A stretch of DNA of 64,000 bases from DASSFG01 sp035550375 (GTDB lineage: Bacteria; Planctomycetota; Planctomycetia; Pirellulales; JAICIG01), in the NCBI GenBank assembly GCA_035550375.1, contig DASZPH010000072.1:62001-126000 (forward strand), read 5' to 3'. Below, in pieces: positions 35,896-44,972 of the stretch. Within the stretch, counting starts at the first letter, position 1, and each line of letters opens with the position of its first letter. The translations under genes and the position numbers were made by a program. The notes under the pieces were generated by a model, which saw only the letters and a program-made list of their open reading frames with translations, was not told the origin of the DNA and made no database searches.

Positions 35896-37601
35896 GTGTG
35901 CTTATTCTGGCCAAGGCGGCCGTCGTTTGGGGGCGCCCGTTCAGCGGCGGAGGGTGGTGGCCGATCGCGCTGGTGTGGCAAGACGTGGCCTTTGCGCTCG
36001 GCTGCGCCCTTCTTGATCGACTGTTCCGGCGCCCGAAGGCCGGCTGGCCGATCTACGGGGGGATCGCGGTCTACGCCACGCTCAACGTGCCGGTCATGCG
36101 GGCCATCTCCTCGCCGCTCACTTGGCCCATGTTGCGGGCGACGGATTCGGCTCTCTGGGACTCGATCGTTCTTTACTGCACGGCGACGAATCTTCTCCTC
36201 GTCGCCGCTTTGTTGCTGACCGCCGGTTTCCTCCCGATTCTCCTGAGCCGAATTCGTCTTCCCAAGCCGCTGGTGCCGACTTTGGTTGCGCTCGCTGTCG
36301 TGGTCGTCGGGCCGTTTGCCGCCAGGTTCGTCGATTCGGCCGGATTAGACCGTAACGTCGTCGCTGCGCTGGTGACGACGGCCTTCCCGCGTGTCGCGGC
36401 CCGGCCGCACGACGTCGGCGACTGGCGGACCAGCCGCTTTGAGCAGCCGCAGGTAGACGAGCTAAGCGATTTGCGCGGCGCGGCAGCGGGATCGAACGTA
36501 CTTTTCGTCGTGCTCGAATCGGCGGCCGCCCAATACCTCAGGATCTACGGTGCTGCGGAGGATCCGATGCCCAACCTGACCCGATTGGCCGACCGCGGGG
36601 TCACCTTCGCCAATGCCTACGTGGTCTATCCCGAAAGCATCAAAGGGCTGTATGCCTTGCTGTGCTCACGATTTCCGGCATTCGATACGTCGCCTGAGGA
36701 TTATGAGGCAATCGGCGTGCCGGCATTGCCCGCCGTGCTGCGCGGGGCGGGGTACAGAACGGCACTCTTTCATTCAGGGCGCTTCGCCTACCTGGGCATG
36801 GATGCGATCGTGCGTCGAGGAGGATTTGAAACGCGCGAAGACGCCTCACAGATCAGCGGCAATTTCGAATCGAGCTTCGGCGTCGACGAAGAAGCGACCG
36901 TGACGCGCCTGCTCGACTGGATCGACCGGCAAGCGAAGGGGCGACCCTTTTTTGCCGCCTATTTGCCGGTCGCTGGGCATCACCCCTACGATACGCCCCG
37001 GCGCGGTCCTTTTGACGAGCGCGAAGAGATCGGCCGTTATCGCAACGCCCTGCACTATGCCGACCAGGCGCTCGGTCAACTGATTGCCGGCTTGGGCCAG
37101 CGTGGCCTCGATGGCAATACGGTCATTGTCGTCTGCGGCGACCACGGCCAGGCGTTCCACCAGCATCCAGGGAACTACGGCCATACGCTGTTTCTTTACG
37201 AGGAGAATATACACGTTCCCCTGGTGATCGCTCTGCCCGGCCAACGCCCGCCACGGACGAGCCGCACCGTGGCCAGCACGATCGATGTTGCGCCAACGCT
37301 GCTCGATGTGTTAGGGCTTCGCGCGCCGCAGGAGTACGAGGGACAATCGCTCCTGTCACCGCGTCCCGCGATTTCCCTTTTCTTCACCGACTACTCGCTC
37401 CCCCTGGTCGGCTTGCGCGACGGTCGCTGGAAATTCATCGACGAGGTCGAGGGCGGCTCAGCGAAATTGTTCGATCTCGCGCGCGATCCCGGCGAGACGG
37501 TCAACCTTGCGAGGGATCACGCCGGCCGGGTCGCCGCATACGATGAACGGCTGCGGATGTGGAGCGAAAGCGTCCGCGCCCGATTCGTCGCGCACCGTTG
37601 A
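35874..37601 (+). CDS. Membrane sulfatase / LtaS-like phosphotransferase
   Basis: 575 residues. The N-terminal third has about four or five membrane helices (MRAAALLGVLILAKAAVVWG to VPTLVALAVVVVGPF). The catalytic domain has the alkaline-phosphatase fold: LFVVLESAAAQYLRIYG carries the first metal ligand, YVVYPESIKGLYALLCS the nucleophile region (Ser or Thr type, not the CxPSR of arylsulfatases), PVAGHHPYDTP a His ligand, and VVCGDHGQAFHQHP the DHG metal site. The layout matches LtaS, OpgB and EptA-like enzymes that move phosphoglycerol or phosphoethanolamine groups. It starts at ATG 35874 inside the desaturase gene. The operon suggests modification of an envelope lipid or glycan. Confidence 0.8.
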   Translation: MRAAALLGVLILAKAAVVWGRPFSGGGWWPIALVWQDVAFALGCALLDRLFRRPKAGWPIYGGIAVYATLNVPVMRAISSPLTWPMLRATDSALWDSIVLYCTATNLLLVAALLLTAGFLPILLSRIRLPKPLVPTLVALAVVVVGPFAARFVDSAGLDRNVVAALVTTAFPRVAARPHDVGDWRTSRFEQPQVDELSDLRGAAAGSNVLFVVLESAAAQYLRIYGAAEDPMPNLTRLADRGVTFANAYVVYPESIKGLYALLCSRFPAFDTSPEDYEAIGVPALPAVLRGAGYRTALFHSGRFAYLGMDAIVRRGGFETREDASQISGNFESSFGVDEEATVTRLLDWIDRQAKGRPFFAAYLPVAGHHPYDTPRRGPFDEREEIGRYRNALHYADQALGQLIAGLGQRGLDGNTVIVVCGDHGQAFHQHPGNYGHTLFLYEENIHVPLVIALPGQRPPRTSRTVASTIDVAPTLLDVLGLRAPQEYEGQSLLSPRPAISLFFTDYSLPLVGLRDGRWKFIDEVEGGSAKLFDLARDPGETVNLARDHAGRVAAYDERLRMWSESVRARFVAHR

Positions 37602-37668
37602 CATGGAGCCTTAGGGGGGTCGTGTCCTAATAGCTTGTCCTAATCGTGTATTGATCATGCGCAGAGTG

Positions 37669-37734
37669 ACACCAACCCGAAGTGTCAGCGAGGAAAGTCC
37701 GTAGTTCTCCCTCGCTGACGCTTCGGGTTGGTGT
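37669..37734. repeat. Long inverted repeat, dispersed-repeat type
   Basis: Arm one at 37669-37693 and arm two at 37709-37734 pair over about 24 bases with one mismatch (core ACCCGAAGYGTCAGCGAGG). A 15-base loop separates them. I know similar CCCGAAGCGTCAGCGAGGG elements as dispersed intergenic repeats of planctomycetes. It lies between the sulfatase stop and a convergent DUF1559 gene, so it could also end transcription from both sides. Confidence 0.7.
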
Positions 37735-37833
37735 AGGCCAGCAATACAACTGCCCTTTGGGCAGCACGAGGAGAGAGGCTTTACCTTCTTCCTTCCTCCG
37801 CCTTTCCCGCCGAGTCGAGCCGAGTTGTTGCTG

Positions 37834-38865
37834 CTACTGGCTTGTGGTCGCTTCTCCGCCGGCGCGGGTGCCGTACGCTTGCCAGATCGGCAGGCTGACG
37901 CCGTCGATGACGAACTGCACGTGACCGTCGCAGAAAAGGGCGTTGACGCCGCCCGGATGGTAGCTGTGGGCAGCGATGTTATGCGACAGATACTGCCACG
38001 TGGCGATCGAATGGTTGCTGTGCGGCAGTCCGCCACGGCAGTCGATGCCCGGGTCGTTCGGCCCCCGAATATGGTTGTACATCGAATGCCCTGGAGCTCC
38101 ATAGAGCCATTTGCTCCCGCGCGTCTGCTGGATAACGTTGCCCGGCAGGCAATCGCCCGGGTAATTCAGCAGAGGCGGGCCGACCGTTGCGTTGTCGTTT
38201 CCCGTTGTCAGCACGAACCCCTGGGTGGGCTGACCATTCCAGTGTCCCGTGGGCGCCTCGCCCATGCCCGGTACAGACAATGTATTCTCACTGATGCAAA
38301 CGGTGTTGCTGCTGCCGTCCCGTAGGTCCGCCATCTTGGTCGCCGAGTTCTCGTAGAAAACGCCTGTCACCGGCACTCCGCCTGGATTGAGCGTCGTCAC
38401 CGGAAACGTGGTACCGGTGCAGAGCGGGTAGTTATGGACCTCGCAACCGGTCTGGAGGATGCGGTGGGTGTCGCTCGGACATTGAAAGACGTTGATAAAG
38501 GTATTGCGCGCGACCGCGTTCGGGTCGCCAAACGCCGGGTCGGTGGTGTCGGGGTTGGCGTTGAAATTCATCAGGTTTTGCACGTTAGCCAACTCGAGGT
38601 AGGGCAAGACGAGCGAATAAGCCGAAAAGCACCGACCCTCGTTAGGAATGGTGAAGCTCAGCAGCCGCCCGGTGGGAAACGATTTTCGCGCGTCATGGTA
38701 GGCCTGAAGTGCGATGCCGATTTGCTTCAGGTGGTTCGTGCAATCGGCTCGGCGGGCCGATTCGCGGGCGGCCTGCACCGCCGGCAACAAAAGGGCCACA
38801 AGAATGCCAATAACCGCGATGACCACCAGAAGCTCGATGAGAGTGAACCCGGTGCGGCGCGCCAT
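37834..38865 (-). CDS. DUF1559 protein with pilin-type N-terminus
   Basis: 343 residues. The head RRTGFTLIELLVVIAVIGIL is a type IV pilin/pseudopilin N-methylation signal plus hydrophobic helix. The DUF1559 core has LLPAVQAARESARRADCTNH. The tail has the H-x9-DG motif at HPGGVNALFCDGHVQFVIDG. Hundreds of paralogues are typical of planctomycete genomes; they are thought to form surface fibres or secretion-related structures, but the function is not established. It is convergent with the sulfatase gene across the large inverted repeat. Confidence 0.92.
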   Translation of the reverse strand: MARRTGFTLIELLVVIAVIGILVALLLPAVQAARESARRADCTNHLKQIGIALQAYHDARKSFPTGRLLSFTIPNEGRCFSAYSLVLPYLELANVQNLMNFNANPDTTDPAFGDPNAVARNTFINVFQCPSDTHRILQTGCEVHNYPLCTGTTFPVTTLNPGGVPVTGVFYENSATKMADLRDGSSNTVCISENTLSVPGMGEAPTGHWNGQPTQGFVLTTGNDNATVGPPLLNYPGDCLPGNVIQQTRGSKWLYGAPGHSMYNHIRGPNDPGIDCRGGLPHSNHSIATWQYLSHNIAAHSYHPGGVNALFCDGHVQFVIDGVSLPIWQAYGTRAGGEATTSQ

Positions 38866-39006
38866 GTGTCTCTTTCAGAAATGCGGTAGATTCTGCTAGA
38901 CAGATCGTTGTATACAGCCGGTTACAGCGATTCGTCAAGTGGCGCCGACGTGAGGGAGCTGGCCAGCCTCGACCGCGATTGAGTCCCTACGAGCGCAGCA
39001 CTTTGC

Positions 39007-41262
39007 TTAGCGACGCAGGCACCATTCGAGGGCGTTGCGGAGTAATCGCTGGTACATGGGATGCAACAGCGCCTCGCGGGTGTGTCCGCTCGCCAGATGG
39101 CAAAGCCGCCCGTTGCCCGTTTCGCGCACCCAACCGGCCGCCGCCACGCCGCCTTCGTCGGAGCGGCTCTGCAAGAGCAAGTGGACCTTCTTCTCGTCGT
39201 AAGTCGGCGCGTGCTGCTCGTCGGCCACGGTAAACCGCGACACGCCGCGGGTGACGGGGTGTTCAGGGTCCACGACCTCAACGCAGAACCTCTCCAGAGG
39301 TCCGTGGCCCGTGTAGGCGCCGCCGACCAGGTTCAAATACGCTCCGTCGGCCGGATAGAGTCCCATGGAATTGTGCAGGTTCAAAAATCCCCCACCCCCC
39401 TCGACAAACTCGACCACCGCTCGCTGTTGTTCGTCCGTCATCCACATGAAGGCCTCGCCGTCGGGCGGCAGCGGGCGCTGCAGGCCGTCACGCAATATGA
39501 CCAGCAGTTGCACGTGGGCGAGGTTTTCTGCCGACAGGGCCCGTACGTCCACGGCGAAATGCGGGATGACGCCAGTCTCTTTGAAAGCCGGGCGAAGCCC
39601 ATCTTCGATGTGTCCCGGTTCATGCGGCTGGTCGCCGATCAACACCAGCGCGTGGGGCGTGCGCTCGTCGCGCCGGGGCGTGCGGCCGTTGAAAGGGGCC
39701 GTGGGCACGGTCAGCTCGCCATAGACGTGCGCCAGGTCGTCGGCCGTCGGCCCGTCGTAGGGGGGCCAGACGAGTTCGGCCAGCAGTTGAGAGCCGCCGG
39801 CCGCCAGGGGCGGAACCGGCCGGCCCTGGGCAATCGCGTAGGCGACGTGCCTCCGCAATTCAACAAGAAACCGCTTCTGGCGATCCAGCCGTTCCCGCCC
39901 TCCCCAGGAGCCTCGTCCAGGAACAACGACCGTGGCCGCACGTTCGCGCAAACGTTCAAGCTGCTCCAACCAGGCTGCCGTATCGCTTTCGTCCAGCGGT
40001 GCGCGAGGACCATGCGTCACCACCGGGCCCGCAAACAGCACCTGCCGGTTGCTCAAGTAGAGAGCGGCACCCGCTTTGCTCGCCGCGCCGTCGCACGGTA
40101 TCAGTTCAACCGTCTCGTCCCCGACACGAACCGAATCTTGGGCCTCGAAGACCCGCACGGCCCCCGCGGGCAACTTGCCCGCAGCCGCCAGGCGGTCACC
40201 CAACGCACGGCTGGTCGTAATCGCTTTCACACCGTGCTCGAATAACGACTGCACGACGACCTCATCTCCCGGTTGCCACTGCGTCAGTACGAGTCTGCTG
40301 GCGGCACATCCGGTTGTCTTGGCGACAAGGGCCAGGTAGTCCGCAACCGCCACGCCGCGCGGCAGGTCAACCAGCCACGTCTGATCGCCGACGCTAAACC
40401 AAGCGCAGTTTGCCGAGCGGTACTGATCCGCGAAGCCGGCCGCGTAGACGCCGGGCGCGACTTGCTCGAGGTGTGGCAACAGGGATGCTGCTTCTTTCGG
40501 GAGTTCTGGAGCTTGCTTGCCGGCGAAGGGCGTCGGCGTGAGCACCTGGGTCACGATTTCGTCGACGAACGTATTGAGCTTCTCGCCATAGCGTGTGGAG
40601 TCTGAGTGAGCCGCGAACCTGGCCATAAGCTCCTCTCGCTCGACCAGGGAGTCGAAGCAGAACAACCAGGTAACTTCCGACCACTTGCCTACGTCGGTCG
40701 TCCAGGGTCCGACGGGACGAAAGCCGTGCTGTTTGAGGAGCTTCAATCCGGGGCCGGTCACAAATTCCAGGTATTCGCCTTGTTTGCCCAGCGGCACCCG
40801 ATGCCGCTCGTGCACGACGCGGGCAGCCGTTTCCGGCAACCGCGGAGGGGTGGCATTCGGCGCCAGCTTGAGAAAACGATTGCTCTCACCGGCCAACAAC
40901 GGATCTCGCTCGGCTGCAAAGCGGGCGAACCGCTCGTCTTTGCCGAGCATGGCGCGTGCCCCCTCAAAGGCCGCCATGCCGTCGTATTCCCAGAGCGTCG
41001 TCTGCTCGTAGAGGTCGCCGATGGCCGCGCCCCACCATCCGACCATCCGGCCGCCCGATTCGCGAAACAGCGGAAGTCCCTGTTGTTCGATCAGCCGGTT
41101 GTAGTCGGCCACACGATCGGGCCGAACCTGAATTCTCCATTCCCCATATACTTTTCCGGTTGCTGGCGTCGCCGTCGCCGAAGGTTTGTTCTCTTCCGCG
41201 GCCGCGGCAACGATTACGACCGTGGCCAAAAGCAGGCTTCGCATCAGATGGAGACTTCTCAT
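39007..41262 (-). CDS. NIPSNAP - degenerate MBL - ThuA-like secreted protein
   Basis: About 751 residues from ATG 41262 (GAGG upstream; a TTG at 41268 is less likely). A signal peptide (LLLATVVIVAAAAE) is followed by two NIPSNAP-type ferredoxin-like domains (about 38-135, with RLIEQQGLPLFRESGGRMVG; about 145-245, with LKLLKQHGFRPVGPW). Next comes a metallo-beta-lactamase-like fold. Where active members read LTHWHxDH it has LVLTQWQPGDEVVVQSL, so the metal site is lost. The C-terminal 200 residues are a ThuA-like (trehalose utilisation) glutamine-amidotransferase fold, ALVLIGDQPHEPGHIEDGL through LCHLASGHTREALLHP. I know no such four-domain protein. A role in sensing or binding a small metabolite outside the cytoplasm is speculative. 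Confidence 0.75.
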   Translation of the reverse strand: MRSLHLMRSLLLATVVIVAAAAEENKPSATATPATGKVYGEWRIQVRPDRVADYNRLIEQQGLPLFRESGGRMVGWWGAAIGDLYEQTTLWEYDGMAAFEGARAMLGKDERFARFAAERDPLLAGESNRFLKLAPNATPPRLPETAARVVHERHRVPLGKQGEYLEFVTGPGLKLLKQHGFRPVGPWTTDVGKWSEVTWLFCFDSLVEREELMARFAAHSDSTRYGEKLNTFVDEIVTQVLTPTPFAGKQAPELPKEAASLLPHLEQVAPGVYAAGFADQYRSANCAWFSVGDQTWLVDLPRGVAVADYLALVAKTTGCAASRLVLTQWQPGDEVVVQSLFEHGVKAITTSRALGDRLAAAGKLPAGAVRVFEAQDSVRVGDETVELIPCDGAASKAGAALYLSNRQVLFAGPVVTHGPRAPLDESDTAAWLEQLERLRERAATVVVPGRGSWGGRERLDRQKRFLVELRRHVAYAIAQGRPVPPLAAGGSQLLAELVWPPYDGPTADDLAHVYGELTVPTAPFNGRTPRRDERTPHALVLIGDQPHEPGHIEDGLRPAFKETGVIPHFAVDVRALSAENLAHVQLLVILRDGLQRPLPPDGEAFMWMTDEQQRAVVEFVEGGGGFLNLHNSMGLYPADGAYLNLVGGAYTGHGPLERFCVEVVDPEHPVTRGVSRFTVADEQHAPTYDEKKVHLLLQSRSDEGGVAAAGWVRETGNGRLCHLASGHTREALLHPMYQRLLRNALEWCLRR

Positions 41263-41448
41263 CGGCAACCTCGATTCTCAGGGCGTGAAGTTGGGGCCGT
41301 GCGGGACAAACGCCCTGGCGTGGCAGAAGCGCGGGCGCGGTTGGTTACCTGCTAAAATAAGCGGGGCGTGCCGGTGTGCAAGGTGCGCCCAAAAAGACCC
41401 TGGCGGGAGAGGACGGGCGCGTGGGCGTCCCGCCTAGCGAGAGTCGCC

Positions 41449-42171
41449 CTACGGCGTGCGAACCGCCGTCAATGTCTCGTAGGCGATCGGGCCGAAGCCA
41501 AACAGCCGAAACGATGTGCTGTGCACATGCGGAAAGTGGCAGGCGGCGAGCGCGCGGCGGTAGTCGTAGATGGGATGCAATGAGACGAGGCCGAGCATGC
41601 GGAAGGAGACGTTCGCGAAGCGGCTGTAAGCTCGCTGAGCCAGACGAGCCGGAAAGCTGCCCTGGGGAAAGGCCAGGTCGGCAATGAGCAGTTTGCCGCC
41701 AGGCCGCAGAAGAGTCGATAGATGCGCCAGCATCTCACGCATGCACGGCTCGCTGAGACAATTCAGAAAGAAGTTGGCGGTCACCACGTCGTAGTAGCCG
41801 GGACGATGGTGATCGAATGCGTTGCCGCAGATGATCTCGGCCCGCGTGTCGCCAAGCCTCGCTTCCAGCCGAGCCAGCATGGCCGACGAAAGGTCGAGGC
41901 ACGTCAACTGCACGCCCAGCCGAGCCGCCTCAATGGCGTCTTCACCCGCGCCGACGCCGACATAAAGCACACGGTCGGCCGGGCGCATCTCGGCAAGCTG
42001 CGCACGCTTGGCGGCGGCAATCTGCCCGCCCGAGTAGCAGGCAGCGAGCCCCTCGTAAAAGGAAGCCACCGCCGTGTAGCTTCGTCCCCGATCGGCGTGC
42101 CGACCGCGCGCCCGTCGGGAGGGGATTCGTCTGGGGCCGAGAAGGCGAGGTGCGGATGTTTCGGTCGTCAT
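41449..42171 (-). CDS. Class I SAM methyltransferase coupled to NRPS
   Basis: 240 residues. VLYVGVGAGEDAIEAARLG is motif I for SAM binding. CLDLSSAMLARLEARLG (motif II) and DVVTANFFLNCLSEPCM follow, then LLRPGGKLLIADLAFPQG. The ATG at 42171 overlaps the stop of the NRPS gene (ATGA), so the enzyme is translated with it. It probably methylates the NRPS product or its precursor (N-, O- or C-methylation cannot be told apart). The N-terminal 30 residues are Arg-rich and not family-like. Confidence 0.8.
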   Translation of the reverse strand: MTTETSAPRLLGPRRIPSRRARGRHADRGRSYTAVASFYEGLAACYSGGQIAAAKRAQLAEMRPADRVLYVGVGAGEDAIEAARLGVQLTCLDLSSAMLARLEARLGDTRAEIICGNAFDHHRPGYYDVVTANFFLNCLSEPCMREMLAHLSTLLRPGGKLLIADLAFPQGSFPARLAQRAYSRFANVSFRMLGLVSLHPIYDYRRALAACHFPHVHSTSFRLFGFGPIAYETLTAVRTP

Positions 42172-44885
42172 GTGTGGTCTACCTTCGATCGGATGATGCG
42201 GGCCAGTTGTTCGACATGAGGCGGCTCGAGCAACTCCAAGTGCCGGGCCGGCACCTCGTGGACGTCGATCGCGCCGCATGAGCGGCTCCACTCGCGATAA
42301 GCATGGTATTTTCCCTGGGCGTCCTGGCCGACGATGAGCGTCATCGGGCCGTCGTCGTTGGGCGGACTGTACTGGTAGGCGGCCTCGACGTTGGCCCAGA
42401 AGACGCCGAACGAGCGGCGAGCGAGCTCTTCGTCGGCGTTGGACGGAATCAACTTCTGGCCCGCGTGGCGGCAAAGGTGCGAGAACATCCGTTCGCGATC
42501 GGCCTGGCTCCACAGAAATGGCGGCACGTCGTCGGTCGTGACATAACGCCGGAGAAGCTTGAACGAAAACAGGATGCCCGCATCGATCAGCACGAGTGCC
42601 CGCACATGCCTGCCGGCCGCCCGCAGGCGGTGCGCCATCTCGTAGGCTACCACGCCTCCCAGCGACCAGCCGGCGAGCAAGCACTCTCCGCGCGGCTGAA
42701 CGCGCGACAGTTCGTGCAGATATCTTTCGGCCATCGTTTCGATCGAGTCCGGCGGCGGCTCAGCAGACTCCAGGCCCGGCGACTGAATTCCGTAACACGG
42801 CCGGTCTCGGCCCAGCTCGCGCGCCAAGCGACGATAGCAGACGACGCTTCCGCCCGCCGGGTGGACGACGAACCACGGCGGAAGGGTTCCCTTGGGCTGC
42901 AAGGGAACGACAACCGCCGGTCGATTCTTGTCTGTTTCGTCGAGCAGTCGTCTCGCGAGCGTGGCGACCTTGGAGTTTGCCAGCAACTCGCCCAGGAGAA
43001 GCGAACGGCCATAGCGCCGTTTGAGGCAGGCCAGCAGCTCCGCGGCCTGAAGTGAATTGCCTCCCAGTTCGAAAAAATCGTCCTCGGCCAGAACATGGGG
43101 CACGTGCAAGAGCTGCCCGAAGAGCTCAGCGATTTCGCGCTCGTGAATCGAAGACGAAGAAGAGGGCAAAGGTGTTCTGGCGAACCGGCCCGACCGCTGG
43201 TCCGCGCAAACGGTTCCTATCCCGCGATCCTCCAATGCAAGCAGGCCCCGTTCGTCGAGCTTGCCGTTGGGGGTGAGGGGCCAGTGTGTCACGAGCGTGA
43301 GGGAGGAGGGGATCAGCGCGGCCGGAAGCCGTGCCTGGAGCCAGCCTCTTAGCGCGCCCGCCGACACGCTCGAACCGGCGCGCGGGATCGCAAAAGCAGC
43401 TAACCGCGGCGGATTTTGCGCGACCAGAACTGCGGTGGCGTGCAATTCAGGATGCCGTGCCAGGACCTCGCTCACTTCGTCCGGCTCGATGCGCACACCG
43501 CGTATCTTGACCTGCCGGTCGACTCGGCCCAGGAAGTCCAACTCGCCGTCGGCGCGGCGGCGCACGAGGTCGCCCGTGCGGTAAAGCCGGACGTCACGTC
43601 CGGCGAGCGGCTGCCGGACGAACTTTTCGGCGGTCAGCTCGGGCCGATTCAAATAGCCGCGCGCCAGCCCGGGGCCGGCGAGGCACAGTTCTCCTGGCTC
43701 TCCTTCAGCGACGGGTTGCCGATCCCGGTTGAGAACGAAAAGCTCGATGCCGGGAAGCGGATCGCCCAATGGCGGTGCGGGCTGATCGCCCGATGGACAC
43801 TCGTAGGTCGTGGCGCAGATCGTAGCCTCGGTCGGTCCATAGGCATTGATAAGACGTCGGCCGACCGACCACTGAGAGGCCAGGTGCCCGGGACATGCCT
43901 CGCCCGCCACGATCAGGGTTTCGAGACCGGGCGGTCCGGGTGAGCCCAGCATCGCCAGAACCGACGGCGGAACCGTAAGCGTGTCGATTCGCTTCGCCTC
44001 GATCGTGCGGCGGAGGCTTTCGCCCGGCAGCAGCTCGTCGGCCTCGGCCAGCACCAGGGTGGCCCCGGTCGAGAGCGCGCCGAAAATCTCCCAGACGGCC
44101 GCGTCGAAGGCCAGGCTGGCGAATTGCAGCACGCGTCGGCCCGGACGCAGCCGTAGCAGACCTCTCTGGGCCGCAATCAGGTTTGCCAGCCCGCCATGCG
44201 TAAGCAAGGCCGCCTTTGGATCGCCGGTTGATCCCGACGTATAGATGGCATAGGCGAGCCGGCTTCCCTCCCCCGGGGGCGCTCGGTGCCGGTGCGGAAG
44301 CGAGAATTCTCGCAAAGCAGACGGGTTTGAGTCGCCCAAGACAATGAGTCCGTCGCCGCTCTGCCAAACGGGGTTCAACTGGGGCCGCAACAAGTGGGCC
44401 AGCCCTCCGTGCGTCACGACCCAGCGCGGACGCGCATCGGCCAACATGAACCGCAGCCGCTCGTGCGGATAGCCCGGATCGAAGGGAACAAAGGCGCCGC
44501 CGGCCCTGAGAATCGCCAGCAGCGAGGCGACCATTTCGGCCGAACGCGGGAGCATGAGGCCGACGAGGCATTCCGGCCCGACGCCGAGAGAGCGCAATTG
44601 TCCGGCGAGCCCCCTCGACCAGGCATCGAGCTCGTGGTAGCAGAGCGATCGACCGCCGCAGACAACCGCCACCGCGTCTGGCGTCTGGCGTGCCTGGTTT
44701 TCAAAGGCGTCGTGCGCGAGCGGCCGCGGCAGGTTTAGCGAGCGCCTTAGCGAGGCGCGTTCTGATGCACTGCCGGACCGACTCATCATGAAGTTTCTCA
44801 AGCGTCGCCCCACGTCCGGCAGTACGCGGTTCGAGCGCAGATCGCGACCCAGGTAGGAAGAGACTAGCGGCTCGGAAAAAAACAT
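42168..44885 (-). CDS. Single-module NRPS, A-PCP-TE
   Basis: 905 residues. The adenylation domain (about 60-550) has YTSGSTGDPK, NAYGPTEATICATTY, YRTGDLVRR, GRVDRQVKIRG and PNGKLD. The specificity-code residues, read by hand against GrsA, are D261, A262, W265, T304, I325, A327, A348, I356, C357 and K542. This is the phenylalanine code of GrsA/TycA. The carrier (about 580-650) has FFELGGNSLQAAEL with Ser611. The thioesterase (about 665-900) has GWSLGG with Ser741. There is no condensation, epimerisation or reductase domain. A-T-TE enzymes such as the fungal quinone synthetases use aryl-pyruvates, but those lack the Asp at 261; here it is kept, so an amino acid is expected. A SAM methyltransferase gene overlaps by ATGA. 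Confidence 0.88.
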   Translation of the reverse strand: MFFSEPLVSSYLGRDLRSNRVLPDVGRRLRNFMMSRSGSASERASLRRSLNLPRPLAHDAFENQARQTPDAVAVVCGGRSLCYHELDAWSRGLAGQLRSLGVGPECLVGLMLPRSAEMVASLLAILRAGGAFVPFDPGYPHERLRFMLADARPRWVVTHGGLAHLLRPQLNPVWQSGDGLIVLGDSNPSALREFSLPHRHRAPPGEGSRLAYAIYTSGSTGDPKAALLTHGGLANLIAAQRGLLRLRPGRRVLQFASLAFDAAVWEIFGALSTGATLVLAEADELLPGESLRRTIEAKRIDTLTVPPSVLAMLGSPGPPGLETLIVAGEACPGHLASQWSVGRRLINAYGPTEATICATTYECPSGDQPAPPLGDPLPGIELFVLNRDRQPVAEGEPGELCLAGPGLARGYLNRPELTAEKFVRQPLAGRDVRLYRTGDLVRRRADGELDFLGRVDRQVKIRGVRIEPDEVSEVLARHPELHATAVLVAQNPPRLAAFAIPRAGSSVSAGALRGWLQARLPAALIPSSLTLVTHWPLTPNGKLDERGLLALEDRGIGTVCADQRSGRFARTPLPSSSSSIHEREIAELFGQLLHVPHVLAEDDFFELGGNSLQAAELLACLKRRYGRSLLLGELLANSKVATLARRLLDETDKNRPAVVVPLQPKGTLPPWFVVHPAGGSVVCYRRLARELGRDRPCYGIQSPGLESAEPPPDSIETMAERYLHELSRVQPRGECLLAGWSLGGVVAYEMAHRLRAAGRHVRALVLIDAGILFSFKLLRRYVTTDDVPPFLWSQADRERMFSHLCRHAGQKLIPSNADEELARRSFGVFWANVEAAYQYSPPNDDGPMTLIVGQDAQGKYHAYREWSRSCGAIDVHEVPARHLELLEPPHVEQLARIIRSKVDHT

Positions 44886-44972
44886 AGGTCAGGGCGGCCG
44901 TGCGTCAACCGGCTTTCGCGGAACTACCAAGAAGGCCGCATCAGGCCGGCCGAGCGAATCGTCTCGCCTGCC

